DNA of 64,000 nucleotides from Platerodrilus igneus (taxonomy: Eukaryota > Arthropoda > Insecta > Coleoptera > Lycidae): contig JARFIW010000588.1 of the NCBI GenBank assembly GCA_036346225.1, positions 4,159,501-4,223,500 on the forward strand. The letters are read 5' to 3'. Position numbers and translations under genes: made by a program. The notes beneath the pieces were generated by a model. The model was not told where the DNA came from and did not search any database. It worked only from the letters and a program-made list of their open reading frames with translations. This document shows, piece by piece, positions 1-11,513 of this stretch; within the stretch, counting starts at the first letter, position 1; each line of letters begins with the position of its first letter.

Positions 1-8
1 GATCAATC

Positions 9-760
9 GTGAGTTGTATAGTATCTGCTTTCAAGACACTAGCAAAATACTTAGCCAAACACCTACAGCCACTTGCTGAAATGGCAACTTCATACGTTAA
101 GAATGCTGAACATTTTATCCAACTACTGAGTACTGAAAGAGTTCAAACACAACATCTACTAATGAGCTTTGATATGATATCATTGTTTACCAACGTACCG
201 ATAGAAGACACACTCATGCTTTTGAAAGAGAAGTACAACATTGAAGATCATATCATCGACTTAACACAGCATTGTCTCAGCAACACATATTTTACCTTCA
301 ACAAACAAAGACAAGTTGAAGAAGCACCTATGGGATCATCAGTGATTACTAATTTATTCATGGAAGATATTGAGGTGCGTGCATTAGAAACTGCTATAAT
401 ATGGCTAAGATATGTTGACAACGTGATCTGGACAAATGGAAGAGAACAACTCAATGGTTTCCTAAAACACCTTAACGGTATACATCCAAAATAAAGTTTA
501 CCATGGAAGTAGAAGAGAATAACCAATTACCGTTTCTAAATGTACTAGTGAAGAAAAGGATAACAAACAACTTAGCCACACGGTTTATAGGAAGCCAACT
601 CACACGGATAGGTACTTAAACACCAAGTCACTTCATCACCCGACATAACTCTACTCTGTTGTGAAAACCTTAGTTACACGGTCCCAGAGACTAGCTGATG
701 ATACAAATAAACAAGAGGAAATACAAAAGTTACGAGAATTAGGTACTTGTGTGTTATGAT
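9..760 (+). mobile_element. Penelope-like element, reverse transcriptase remnant
   Basis: The frame from 9 to 494 reads as the palm of a Penelope-like RT: SFDMISLFTNVPIEDT, then FTFNKQRQVEEAPMGSS, then RYVDN where an active copy would have RYVDD. The frame shifts near 490. The next parts are readable in other frames to about 760: NNQLPFLNVLV, HTVYRKPTHTDRYLN and VKTLVTRSQRLADD, all typical of the C-terminal half of Penelope RTs. The 5' part is missing at the window edge and no GIY-YIG endonuclease follows here. It is a dead fragment with at least two frameshifts and an altered catalytic triplet. A GIY-YIG fragment lies far away at 60.8 kb and need not belong to the same insertion. Confidence 0.85.
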
Positions 761-769
761 TTGAATGTT

Positions 770-2110
770 TAAAGCTTTTAAGGCATGTAAGTACATACAA
801 AACATCCATGTTTTTATTTTGTGGTATGCAATTGTCGCTGTAACAAATTAATTCTTTTTATCTCGACAGTGATCATTTAAGAAACTATAAATACCGATTG
901 TAGTTTCTATAGAGCCTCTTTTAACAATGCTCTCATTCATAAATGACAAAACCCAATTTACTTTTAACATTGTAGACTACAATTATATGCATTTAGTTTG
1001 CTTTTATAGAAACCGGTGAAAATATTGCCATTTGGCAGTGACTACTGTCTGTAAATCGTATGTAGCCAGTACCACATCCTTGTCTCCCATTACTTTGTCT
1101 CTATCGTGTTCTTTCTTCAAATGTGATCAAGTACATTTTCTTTGTGCTTATCGTATTCATCCTTTTTCGACATCCTTTCATTGTTAAAACTGTACTTTAG
1201 ATAAGTGACACAATACGAACACTGATCTTTCTTGTGCTTAAAAAAGGAAATATTGAAGTGAGTATTAAATAATTTTTTATATATGGGCTCTTGTACAAAT
1301 GCCATATTATCATCTCTGCATTTTTTTCTATATAGTTTGTACATTAAATTTACATTTAGTGAACCATCTAAATATTTTTTATTAGGTTTTGCCCAACAAT
1401 AATGAGATAGTACCCTGTGAAAGCTGTTGATGTGTCCATAGCACCTTTCAGTAGATCATCACTGGTCTTATTGCTACTTTGACCTACTCCTCTCGTTTCC
1501 TTTTTTAAAAACCGACCTGGCAAATTTCTTACTGTAGTAATAAATGTCAGGCTTTGCCATGCAGAAAAATTTACAAACTCGAACATCTAATTTGAAAATA
1601 ATAAGTAAATTGTTTTGTCGGCATTTTATGTCTGCTTCCTGAGGCTTTGATATTTTTTGAGGAATTGTTTTGATACATTTTAAAATGTAATCGTGCTGCC
1701 TAGTTTTATCAGCCAAATTATAAAAATTTTGAAAAATAAGTAGTCTGTCTTGGTATACAATGTTTGTGATACATTTGTGCAGGCACTGCTCCTCACACTG
1801 AAGCCTCACCCTTTTCGCTCTCTGCACCTTACCTAGTCGTGATACATACCCTTGACCAGTGTTTACTTTAGGTTTTTTTAAGTTCATTTTCCACGTCTTT
1901 TCTCTTTGCAATCGTTTTTTGTTTTCTTTTTGTTGGTATCTGAATCTATATTATCATCAATGTTTCTACAAATTTTTATATATCAAAATCTGGATCTTTA
2001 TCGTCTTTTCGAGTGTCGTCCATTAAGTCGTTCGTATTTGTAATACTTGAATCTCCAATACTATCACTGATAGAGTTAGAACCATTATGCCGTTTTGTTT
2101 ATCAAAATTG
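770..2110 (-). mobile_element. Decayed transposon protein of an unclassified insect DDE-like family
   Basis: Read on the minus strand from about 2110 down to 770, fragments in several frames line up as one protein. It starts with an acidic stretch ending DDKDPDFDI. A basic segment follows (GQGYVSRLGKVQRAKRVR) with a C-x3-C cluster (CEEQCLHKC). Next come the KKDQCSYC cysteine motif with a helical spacer (1117-1344), a YDLQTVVTAKW segment, FYKSKLNAYNC, and finally CYSDNCIPQNKN near 800-850. The order KDQC, DLQ, FYxxKLNxYN, YSDNCxxQNKN recurs in many uncharacterised multicopy insect proteins. The Asp in YSDNC could be a catalytic DDE residue, but that is inference. Several frameshifts and stops show that it is not expressed as one protein. 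I saw no terminal repeats. Confidence 0.6.
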
Positions 2111-4285
2111 GAATCGATATCATTATTATGAAAGCCATTCACTAGGCAGGGATTACCTAAAGATAATGCTATTCTCATTTTTGGTATAAGAGATAAACAT
2201 TAACTATTACCTGTAACATAACATTTTTTTGTAATTCTCTATTTTCTGACCATTGCAAAACTACATTTCCTAACCCTGGTATTGTGTCATCCTGTGGGTC
2301 TTGTGCATCCTGTAATTCGTACACCTCTATGTCATCTCGTAGTATGTCCTGAGTAGCCTCTACAGCTTGGCTTTCGCTTGAGGATAACAGGTATGTCTTT
2401 AGTACTTGTGCTATATTCTACTGCTAAATAACCAAATGTTAAATAAACGATAATACAGTACACATTTACAAATGGTCTAAGCAAAAGATGACGTAATGAT
2501 TCGATCGGAAGTATACAAGTGAACAAGTACAACAACGGCCATAATAATCCACTCAGTAAAAAGCTTATATTTAAGTACGCACAAATTAATTTGATAATTG
2601 ATTTGATGCAGTACATTACATTTAATATTTTTACTATTTCTAGAGAAATATGATTAAGGAAGATCAAACTTTAGCAAACCAGGAACTTATCTGTATATTA
2701 AATAATAATTGTTACACTTGAGTAGATGACAATATGAAGTTCAAATTGTTTTTAATAATTGACTTCTTTAGGTTAAAGGCAGAATGAAAAAATGTTATAA
2801 TGCCACAGGAAATAAAATAACAAAAACATAAACCTCAAGCTACAGGTGCAACTTCACAAATGTTTTCCATGCTTATAATAATATTTGCTTACATGTGTTA
2901 TTAATATTGTATAATTTTAAATTTAAATAGTACTTAAATATTTATGAAATAATTAAACGAGATTAACTAAAATAATTATTAACCCCTAGACACATAATTT
3001 TAATAAACTTAGGAAATTCCTAACACTATTCTACTTCACTCCCAAACAATTCGTTCTTATTTAGTAAATCAAATCGAACCTGATAATTACAGGACTACGA
3101 TATTAAAAGATATATAAGTATATATTGTGAAATATAGCTTGAGCATGAGCAACGTAAGGAACATCTATCAGTCTATAAGTAATTCAGGATGTTACAATTT
3201 GAAATCAAATATGGGGAAACGTATAGCATTAAAGACACAATACTGAAATTTTTCGGTTCGTTTCGTTTTTAGTTTCCAAAACATCCTTCGATATATTTGT
3301 TATTAGATCTAATTAGTATGTAAGAAGGAGTGAAAGGTGATGTTTATTCTTACAATGTAATTTTGTTTTGCTATTCAAATTCCTAGAAATTATCTTATGT
3401 GCGTTTTATGTTTAATTATTCTTGTAGGTATAGATGTTTGAAGAAAAAAATGAATTGGTTGGTGTGTACTGTCGTTTTGTTCTTTAGACCACCCTAATCT
3501 CCAATTGTGTTTAGTGTGGCATTCGTTTTCTTGCTTTTTCTCCATCCTTCCTTTGTTACTTCGTAATGTGGGTGAGCATTTAGTTTTGGTTTTGTTCTTT
3601 TCATACTGATCTGCTCATATCATGGGTAACAACACTCAACATTAGTTTAATTGGGTGTCAGTACTGAGTTTTGTAGAAATGTGGCAAGGACTATGAGGTG
3701 ATGGTTTTGAGCCAGAAAGATTGTGATATGAAATAGACAAATAAGAGCTTGTAGCCAAAGCTACTATGAGGATCTGAGTCAGTCTCATACTATCACTTGA
3801 ATTGAGCAGTTCAGTTTAGTTCTTTGTTTAGTGTGTTGTGATCTTTTTTGTAAATTTCTTTGAGTTAGTTGTTATAGAGAGATGTAAATAATCATACCTA
3901 AATTACTAATTCAGGTACAGTAGGCTATTATTTATTTCGATGGTTTATATTATGTTTTGGCATAAAAAGCTAAAAGAGAACCCTCCTGAAATATTAATCT
4001 TAAGCTCATATTAATCCTTAACTTATTTTCTAAATATAGCAAATATATACAAGACTCACTTGCTTAATAGATTTTCTTTACTATTTTTATCATTAACTTT
4101 TAAAAAATGTACAGAAAGGCTATTTTACTTCAGAACTAAAATTTTTTTAACATGCACAATATTACATATCTTTTATTAACAACCAAGGAATGAGTGTACA
4201 TATATTTCGTTATAGGCAATAAACTGAGTGCAGTTGTTTTTAAATTTAAACATTTTAAAATAGAGCAGTTACTTTATCTAGAGAA
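2111..4285. other. AT-rich intergenic stretch, no gene seen
   Basis: There is no convincing coding frame, RNA gene or repeat boundary. The minus-strand frame at 2332-2667 is rich in Leu, Ile and Tyr, shows no recognisable motif and is probably chance. Confidence 0.5.
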
Positions 4286-4492
4286 ATGGTCATTACAAGT
4301 AATACGAAGGTTGATAAGGTTTTTGTATATTGTTGCAACTCATTTGAAAAAAATGTTCACCAATCTATGAAAAGTCTTCGACCAGTTCAGGATGGGATAT
4401 TTGGAGTAAATTCTAAGATAAAAACGGGAATGAAAATTTGCAACAGTTGCAAAAAAGAACTTTCGAAAGATAAAAAAAGTTTAGAAACCTAA
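4286..4492 (+). pseudogene. Short cysteine-motif frame, possibly a transposon N-terminal fragment
   Basis: The 68-residue frame ends with KTGMKICNSCKKELSKDK. A similar pattern (basic residues, G-x-K-I-C-x2-C-[RK]-K-x-L) occurs near the N-terminus of several insect repeat-borne proteins. There is no partner exon and no terminal repeat, and the frame stops immediately after the motif. It is kept as a low-confidence remnant. I do not recognise a function, and it may be chance. Confidence 0.25.
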
Positions 4493-4654
4493 GAAGAGCC
4501 TTCACATACAGATACTGTCTCTAAACAAATTGTGACGTTCCCTAGAAATATTTATAATCACATTTCATTTTAATAGTTTCTGTAATAGTAAATTCTACCA
4601 ATACGAATAGATTATTCTCTTTAAGAAATATAACTTTTAGGTTACTATAAATTT

Positions 4655-5130
4655 TGATTTCACCATCATTAGGTCTTCAGTCCTAGAACTGGTTAGCAGC
4701 ATACCATCATTGTTTCCTAGTCTGTGCTAACCTACACATTTCCCTGAAATTTTCACAGTCTGCATCTTTCACTATCTGCGTGCAATAGTCTGATCTAGGT
4801 CTATCTCTACCTTCTTTTTCCTATGTCTACTTGTAATATATCCCACACTAGTCCTCGAAAATGCCTTACAACATACCCTGCCCTCCTATTTCACCTATTT
4901 TTTTTTGTTTTTCAACCTCTTTGTTGTTAACTTTGTCTGTCCAAGCTATCAATCTCATACATTTGAAGCACAACATTCCAAAAGGCTTGTATCGTTTTTC
5001 TGTCTGCTTCTCCTAGTGACCCTATTTCATAGATGTACTGTGCTGTGCTCCACACATATGCTTTCAACAATTTTCTCCTTGTTTTTATGTTTGTTCTCTT
5101 TGAACATAGCCACTGCTCTTTCTTGCTAGA
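4655..5130 (-). mobile_element. LINE family B, 3'-end fragment (extra copy)
   Basis: This stretch is a diverged second copy of 5690-6170. It has the same order of sequence, from the 3' end tract upward through the segment for the C-terminal part of the LINE ORF2 (RGRPRLDY, then the WTDKV, AFEMWC and WSTALYDCKTW blocks in the better copy). The plus-strand frames here are shadows. It is truncated at about 5130, where the next repeat unit begins. Confidence 0.6.
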
Positions 5131-5700
5131 TACAGTTTGGGTCCCCTTCTATTTACAAATATATAACCTATTTCCTTGTAGTGTGAAGGAGGTTGAGCAG
5201 TCTGTGGCTACCAAGATACCCCATTGCCGAATTAATAGTTTTGCAATATATCCTTTCGCACAATCAACATTAGTTGAAAATATTTCAAAACCAACACATA
5301 TTGTTGTTTATAATAATCATCAGATTTAAATGCAATGACTTTTTTCGTCATTAGGTTTCCGTCTTGAAACTGGTTGGACGTGTATCTTCGCTTATTTCGA
5401 TTCTGAACTAGCATACACTGTTCCCTGAAATTCTCACAGCCTAAATACAGATTGGTTCGCCTTCTATTGGTTCCTAATTATATGCCCTATTTCACCGACA
5501 TTCAGTGGTATATGAAGGGGTTAAGCAACCTGTGGCAACCAAGATCCCCCAACACTTAGACATTTGCCGAATTAATAGTTTTCCAGTAAATCCTTTTGCA
5601 CAATTATCATTAGTTGAGAGTACTGCAAAACCAATACCTGTAGTTGCTTATAGTTATCATCAAGTTTAAGTACAGTTATCTTTTTCGTCATTATTTTTTC
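5130..5700 (-). repeat. Tandem duplication of the LINE-B 3' tail, unit about 310-320 bp
   Basis: Two adjacent segments, about 5130-5440 and 5446-5760, share an ordered set of landmarks: a TTCTATT block, CCGAATTAATAGTTTT, TTAGTTGA, a TCATCA block, then TTTTTCGTCATTA and the CTTGRAAYTGRTTGGACG block that starts the coding end. Together with 4655-5130 this gives three stacked LINE-B 3' ends in the same orientation. It could come from tandem duplication or from repeated insertion. Confidence 0.55.
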
Positions 5701-7475
5701 CATCTTGGAATTGATTGGACGGGTACCTCCATTGATTTCTATTTTGAGCTAGCGTGCACATTTCCCTGAAATTCCCACAGCCTACATCTTTCACTATCCG
5801 TGTGCAGTAGTCTAACCTAGGTCTACCTCTACCTCTCTTTTTTCCTATCTCTGCTTCTAATATATTCCGCACTATTCCCTCATGACTTAGTATGTGGCCT
5901 ATCTTCCTATCTCTCTTATTTTTCTGTTTTCCACATACTTCTTTCTTCCCCTACCATTTCTAGTACCTCTTTGTTCTTAACTTTGTCTGTCCACGATATC
6001 TGCATCGTACGTCTGTTGCACCACATTTCAAAGGCTTCTATCTTTTTCCTGTCCGCTTCTCCTACTGTCCAGGTTTTACAGTCGTACAGTGCTGTGCTCC
6101 AAACATGTCTCAAGCAATCTTTTCCTTGTTTCTATGTTTGTTGCCTTTGAACACAGTAGCTGCTTTTTCTTGTTAAATGCAGCATAACCTTGTACTAATC
6201 TTTGTTGTATATCTTTTGCGCTCTTCCATCTTGCGTTATTTGGCTTCCTAGGTAGCACAAATCTTTAACCGCTTGTAAGTTCTCGTTACCTATTTGTATT
6301 CTAGTTTTTAATTTATTTTACCCTCCTTTTCATTACAGTAGTTTAGTTTTATTGGTGTTAATTTTCATAGTGTCTCTCTGTTAGAAGTTTCCATTTCATG
6401 CTACTAACTCTTCTTTGCAAGATTTTAATACCGCAATACTATCTGCAAATCTAAGCATATCAATCTTTTGTCCCTGCATAATAATTCCAAATGTTTTCTT
6501 GCATTTGACAGTATTCATTGCCTCTTCAACGTACAAGTTAAAAATTAATGGAGATAGGGCACATCCCTGTCTCATCCCTTTCTTAATATTTACGTCTCTA
6601 TGTTCCTGCTCTAATTCTACTATCGCTGTTTGCTTTTTGTATAAGCTATATACTATTGGTCTATTCCTAAAAATAATTCCAATCCCTTTGAGTATTTTGA
6701 ACATTTTTTTCTATTTTGCATTGTCGAATGCTTTTTCCAGATCTACTACCCCTATATACACGCTTTTCCCTTTTTCTATTGTTTTCTCAATTATCACCCT
6801 CAGAGCTAAAATAGCCTCCCGTGTTCCCCTGTTCTGCCTAAACTCAAATTGATCTTCTCCTAGTATTTCTTCAGATCGTTTTTCCATTCGTCTTTGTACA
6901 ATTCTAGTTAATATTTTTAACACATGTGCTGTCAAACTTATTGTTCAAAATTTTTCACATCTGTCCGAACTTCGCCTCTTTGGTATAGTGATTATGATGT
7001 TACGTTTGAAATTTTTGGGTATCCTGCCTGTCTCATACATATAGCTTACAAGTTGGAAGAGACGTTCTGTTACTGCTTGTCCAGCGACTTTTAGAGTTTC
7101 TGCTTGCACCTTATCTGTACCCGGCGCCTTGCTATTTTTCAGACCTTTTAATGCTAATTCAAATTCATCTCTAAGTATAGGATATCCCAAGTGATTATTT
7201 TCAATGTCTGATTCCTGTTCTAATGCAGTTAGTTTCTCTCTTGCATTTAAATTCCCTATATATTCTTGCCATCTAACCACTTTCTCTACATTTTCTATAA
7301 TGACGTTTCCTTGTGCGTCCCTTATATTTTTGCTATACGGTTTTATATCCCTAAAATTTGTTCTATTTAGTTTGTATGCTTCATCTGTCTTTCCTACTTC
7401 CATCTTAGTTTGTACCTCTTTGCACTTTTCATCAATCCATTTGTTACGTTCATTTTCAGCATTGATTGGTTATTT
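5660..7475 (-). mobile_element. LINE family B, reverse transcriptase half, broken
   Basis: Minus-strand frames run from about 7403 to 5666 and form a LINE ORF2. They show the finger region (KNSKAPGTDKVQAETLK, then FKRNIIITIPK), QFEFRQNRGTREAI, and VDLEKAFDN for the first catalytic Asp. Next come KKGMRQGCALSPLIFNLY and LRFADSIAVL, where FADD has become FADS. After the RT follow WSTALYDCKTWTV, the AFEMWC block (AFEMWCNRRTMQISWTDKV), KNKEVLEMVG and GKKRGRGRPRLDY. Several frameshifts separate the pieces and the second catalytic Asp of the YADD-type box is lost, so it is inactive. APE-type sequence of the same family is seen in the other copy at 36.2-37.0 kb. Confidence 0.85.
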
Positions 7476-8270
7476 TATTTACATAAATTCCTGTTCTAGT
7501 ATTAAATTCTCTAACAATACCCGATATATTGTACCTCTTCAGATAATCTCGCTTTACCATAATTTTCAACTCAAATCCCTTGTTTTCATTATCCATTCGT
7601 ATAAATTCCATGTCTATTGTTAAATCCTTCCGCATAATTAATAATAAATACTCTTCCTAGGAATTTCTCAATGTAAATATAGTTGTTTTGAAACAACAAG
7701 TTTATGCTACAATTAATTAGTCAAGATCCTGTTTAGGTATCCGTGAGCGCGTTATATCTTCCGATAACGTATAAATGCGTTCTAGTGGGTTTCCCTTGTA
7801 AAGATTTGTCGAAATAATATATCCTACTATTTTCCGGTAAAACCACGATTACCAGTTTCAATCGCGTTTCGATAACACGAATGTTTGCTTTTCGAGTTTG
7901 TGTTATTTTGAACTTCTTTTAAACTTTGATTCTTCAGCTAGTGCGTTGATGCACTTGTAAAAACTACTCGTTCTGTTACTCCAAGAGCGATGCACGTTTC
8001 TTCTCTATCAAATGTGTAGATTTGCTCTTAGCTGGAGGCTAAATTGCTTGTTGCGTAGCTCGATTATTTCTTGATGTAGATCAACTGCTCTTGCATGTAA
8101 ACAGCCGTTGCAATTACGGTAGTAGCATGATTGTTGCTGACTACTGCGGCGATGCTGTGTCAATTCGCATCTGAGGGTTGACAAGATAAGTATCCCGACA
8201 CATGTATGTGACTTGTTTTCCTTTTCTAACATACCCAGGGATAAACCCAGTTTGAAATTAGATACGCTAA
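7476..8270. other. No gene seen
   Basis: AT-rich sequence between LINE-B pieces. The frame at 8008-8232 has no recognisable motif. It may be an insertion or unrelated flank splitting the LINE-B copy, because LINE-B sequence resumes at about 8775. Confidence 0.4.
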
Positions 8271-8515
8271 GGCTTCTTCTGGTAAAATCCTTACTAGAAA
8301 AGTTTAAAACTTTAATGCTTTTTGTACTTAACCCATCTGCTTATACGAAAGTATCAGCAGTATTCTTTTTCTTTCCGATCAGAATTATAACAAATGCTTC
8401 GTATGGTAAAATCCTTACTAGAAAGGTTTCTAAATTTAATGTTTTTTTATTTAACTCATCTGCTTGTACGAAAGTATTAGTGTTATTGTTTTTGGTACTG
8501 ATTAGATTTATTGCA
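8271..8515. repeat. Two-copy tandem repeat, period about 124 bp
   Basis: The segment from about 8273 is repeated from about 8397. Shared blocks are TGGTAAAATCCTTACTAGAAA, CATCTGCTTRTACGAAAGTAT and the following T-rich tract. The two copies differ at scattered sites and by small indels, so the duplication is not recent. Confidence 0.75.
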
Positions 8516-8774
8516 TGTTAGCTGCGAGTTGCGCACTTCGTGGAACAATTAGTGAATTTGTCCATAGAGTAAAATTGTTTTATTAAATAGTAACCTGTTA
8601 ATTTTGTTTTGCTGTTTCGATAGAAATTTCTATATTTGCGTGTTTTTTTTAATTGTATATAGAAAATCGTTGGCGATGTATTATCTTTGTGTTGCTAGGA
8701 ACCCCTCCTTTCACCGCATTGGTAGTTAGCCTGGTATATTTACGTTTTCTTCCGGCTACGTTATGGTACGTAGC

Positions 8775-8930
8775 ACATTCTTCTTTAGCTTTCCTGCACT
8801 TGCAAATAATTTCCCATTTTATGGCTTTGTATCTCTGTTTCGTCTGATTTATTTTGGTATTTTCGTCTTTCTTCTATTAAATTCAGGATAGCCTTTGTTA
8901 TCCATGGTTTCTTATTTCGAATGGGGTACT
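8775..8930 (-). mobile_element. LINE family B, detached mid-element fragment
   Basis: The block from CTTTAGCTTTCCTGCA through TATGGCTTTGTATCTCTG to CCTTTGTTATC is shared with 36067-36215, which lies between the APE and RT parts of the second LINE-B copy. It therefore belongs to the 5' side of the copy at 5660-7475, displaced by intervening sequence. Confidence 0.6.
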
Positions 8931-8984
8931 ATAACTCCGGAATCTTTTACCCCAAAGAATTCCATCATTTTATTATAATTTAAG

Positions 8985-9250
8985 CACACTGTGTACTTGG
9001 GAGATAAGGTGGTGGTTTCCCGTTGGCTTCCACATCGCGGTAGCGTGTCTTAGACTGACATACCGACTCCTGTAGTCTCTGCCAATCCAAGTACCGAAAG
9101 AGCCGCTGCCCTCTTTCGGGGACCTGTCTTAGTCTGGTTCCTCACTAACGACCCTACTACTTTAGTTGGACCTGTAGTTTGGCTCTTTAGCTCATTAGAA
9201 CACGCAAGCCATTTCACCTGTTCTAGTAATCTAAAACTTCAGCAAAGTGC
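8985..9250. repeat. GC-richer structured segment, probable short interspersed repeat
   Basis: This block is clearly less AT-rich than its surroundings and contains AAGGTGGTGGTTTCCCGTTG followed by a 7-bp-arm hairpin, GAAAGAG...CTCTTTC (about 9098-9118). The composition and hairpin suggest a short interspersed repeat or a structured-RNA-derived sequence. I found no box A/box B pair and no second copy in the window, so the class is open. Confidence 0.35.
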
Positions 9251-9729
9251 AGGTCCATTCGAAATGGAATTAATCAATTATTGGAAAATAAATAAATTTG
9301 TTCATGTGGACTTTATTTTAGATATTAGTAGATGAGTATAATTATGTTTGCTATACCTACTTAATTTTTGTCCTAATTTATAATACTAACAAACACAATA
9401 AAATTTAAAGTCATTATATAGTTATATAATATTGTTATTTCGCTATTGATAAACCATATTTATTACCAATATGCACACAGTTATATATTTGTACAAGACC
9501 TATTAATATGGTTCCAACTGCCAACATTTTGTTCTATGCTGCACCTAGATACATTTCGCACTGAGGCGGATTTACATTAAAATATGCAGGTGATTGACTA
9601 CTGTACAAACATGTATGGCAATTAGTTAATATTATAGCAACTTTATACATTTTGTTCGTCTTGCAAAAGTAGCTTTTGATTCTTTTTAAAATCTAGAAAT
9701 GTAAACTCTGCAAAAACTTTTCCAAAACT

Positions 9730-10701
9730 CTATTCTACAGCTTGTCGCAGAGGCTTCATATTAGTATTAAATTGCTGTTGATCTTCAGTAAGGTTACAAC
9801 TACTACATGGAGTTAACAACAATTCTCTAATCCCATATGCTTGATCACCATATGAAACAAAATTGTCACCATTTGGAAACATTACACATTCCTCCAGTTG
9901 CTCATACAAATTAGATTCACGGAATATTCCTGCATCATGTATCCTTTCGGGATATGGACCAATGAAACTTACAGTTAAGCCATCAGGACACAGAACAGAC
10001 TGATACTTAATGCAATGCGTGCGCTTATGACCAAAGAAAAACTCCCGTTCAATCGAAGCTCTACAGACTGTTCTAGCAGTGTCGTCAATAAAACCCCAGC
10101 AATTTAAAAATGATGCACCTTTATTTGCAATAGCCTACAATTTACATAAACTTTGTACTTATATGTAAACCTTCAAATTTACTAACCTTTGCATACATCT
10201 GTAATCTTTCATTAGTTAACCAATTTAAATCATTTAAATTTGTTAAAAGGTGGTGATTATTTTCAAATATTATTTCAATAACCCTGCTTCAAATATCTAA
10301 AATGTATGATGCAGACAAGCCAGACCGCACCTCTAGATCTGACCACCTGTTAGGATACGCTGCGTAAACATATGCAAAGCCCTTCCAAACCTAAGAAGTA
10401 TGTTAATATACTAATTTTGTATTAGGTAAACACACATAATAGCAGTCACTGTATCTCTATCATTAGTTCTAATTACATTTGGAATGCCTAATAATGTTCA
10501 TAGCCGCAACAAACCATTTTGTGAAAATCTAAAATACAGTCGCGCTTCTTCAGAACTTAAATTGTTTAAATTTAAACGACCATATTGCAGCGCTCTATGT
10601 CTAGCAACCTTCCTTTCAGCCAAAGCAATATGCAAAATGCCAGCCTCCAAATCTTTATTGGTCAATCCTTCAAAGGCAGCAAGATTTGGTAACTCTTCCA
10701 T
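9730..10701 (-). pseudogene. PIF/Harbinger-type transposase pseudogene
   Basis: On the minus strand the N-terminal exon (from 10701) reads LSSEEARLYFRFSQNGLLRL, then a stop, then TLLGIPNV. A second segment reads YPNRWSDLEVRSG and, after another stop, LLTNLNDLNWLTNERLQMYAK. A 52-bp GT-AG intron (10139-10190) follows. The last exon has FIDDTA, FFGHKRTHCIKYQSV, GPYPERIHDAG, FVSYGDQAYG, and ends with RQAVE and a stop at 9730. FIDxT, the D in HDA and the final E match the catalytic residues of the DDE_Tnp_4/HARBI1 group, so the DDE core looks intact while two in-frame stops break the protein. I did not find terminal inverted repeats, nor a Myb-like partner gene. Confidence 0.8.
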
Positions 10702-11190
10702 ATTTGCTGTAGAACGACATAGTAGTGAATAAATATAAACTCATTCTTTCTTATCTTAAATACTACTACTGCTACTACTACAATATGAATTTGTTCAAGA
10801 CAAATCTTAGGTAATGTTACATTTCAATTAAAATGCTAAAACTGTAATTGTCGCACTCCCGCTCGCTATTATGTCGTGTGACTTTATCGTCTACGCTAAG
10901 CTAGCGATACGTTTTGCGAAAACTCTTTATTGTCTTGTAACGCGGCTCTCGCGTTATTTAAGGATACATTCGTCAAAAAATAATGATTTATCAATTCAGC
11001 TAGTTCAGGCGCTTTAGTTGGAACGTTATATAAATAACCACAAGTAAACACCAAAAAGTACCCAGTACATTTTTATATGAAGCGATTAAGATCGACAAAG
11101 GATTTACACTAGTAGCATTCAACAAGAAAGATTACGAATAAAACCGGGTACATCGGCCCTCACAGTAATATTTGTATAAAATCCCATGGG

Positions 11191-11513
11191 ATGTAAAATA
11201 CCTTACATGTAATTTTCAATGCTCCACCCGAAGGTACTACGTTGGTCAGGACGCGAGTTTTTTATAAGCGGAAAATTTGGAATTTTGCCGAACCCTTGCT
11301 GTTCCAAGCAAGGTAGGAATCTTTAACGTGCGTGCAAACACATACACACGGGACCTCTATTTTACCTCTCATTCGAACGAGGGCGTATTTTTTGTGAAAA
11401 ATTCTCGTCTAGCATTTTTCAAGCGGACCGTGTTGGGATTCGAACCCGGGACCTTGGACGTAGTAGTCACACGCATACCAACTACGCCACGGAGCCGCCT
11501 AATGTAAAATACC
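11191..11513 (-). mobile_element. tRNA-derived SINE, copy 1
   Basis: Read on the minus strand, the head begins GGCGGCTCCGTGGCGTAGTT, giving a box A-like TGGCGTAGTTGG, followed about 40 bp later by box B GGTTCGAATCC. It is therefore a Pol III tRNA-like promoter. The body runs through CACGGTCCGCTTGAAAAATG and a segment ending near the shared 3' tail. The 12-bp sequence ATGTAAAATACC occurs at both ends (11191-11202 and 11502-11513) and is probably the target-site duplication. The other copy is at 56657-56945 in the opposite orientation. It is not a functional tRNA gene because no cloverleaf 3' half or CCA-side stem closes it. Confidence 0.8.

Noticed and set aside
2332..2667. A 111-residue minus-strand membrane-like protein
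   Set aside because: No motif, no codon signal and AT-rich background. It is probably chance.
6415..7623. Plus-strand frames of 139-145 residues, hydrophobic, resembling membrane proteins
   Set aside because: They are shadows of the minus-strand LINE-B reverse transcriptase. The same happens at 33474-33803 and 36156-36596.
11440..11500. A tRNA gene on the minus strand
   Set aside because: It has box A and box B words but no full cloverleaf, and it continues into a shared body present at a second locus, so it is a SINE head.
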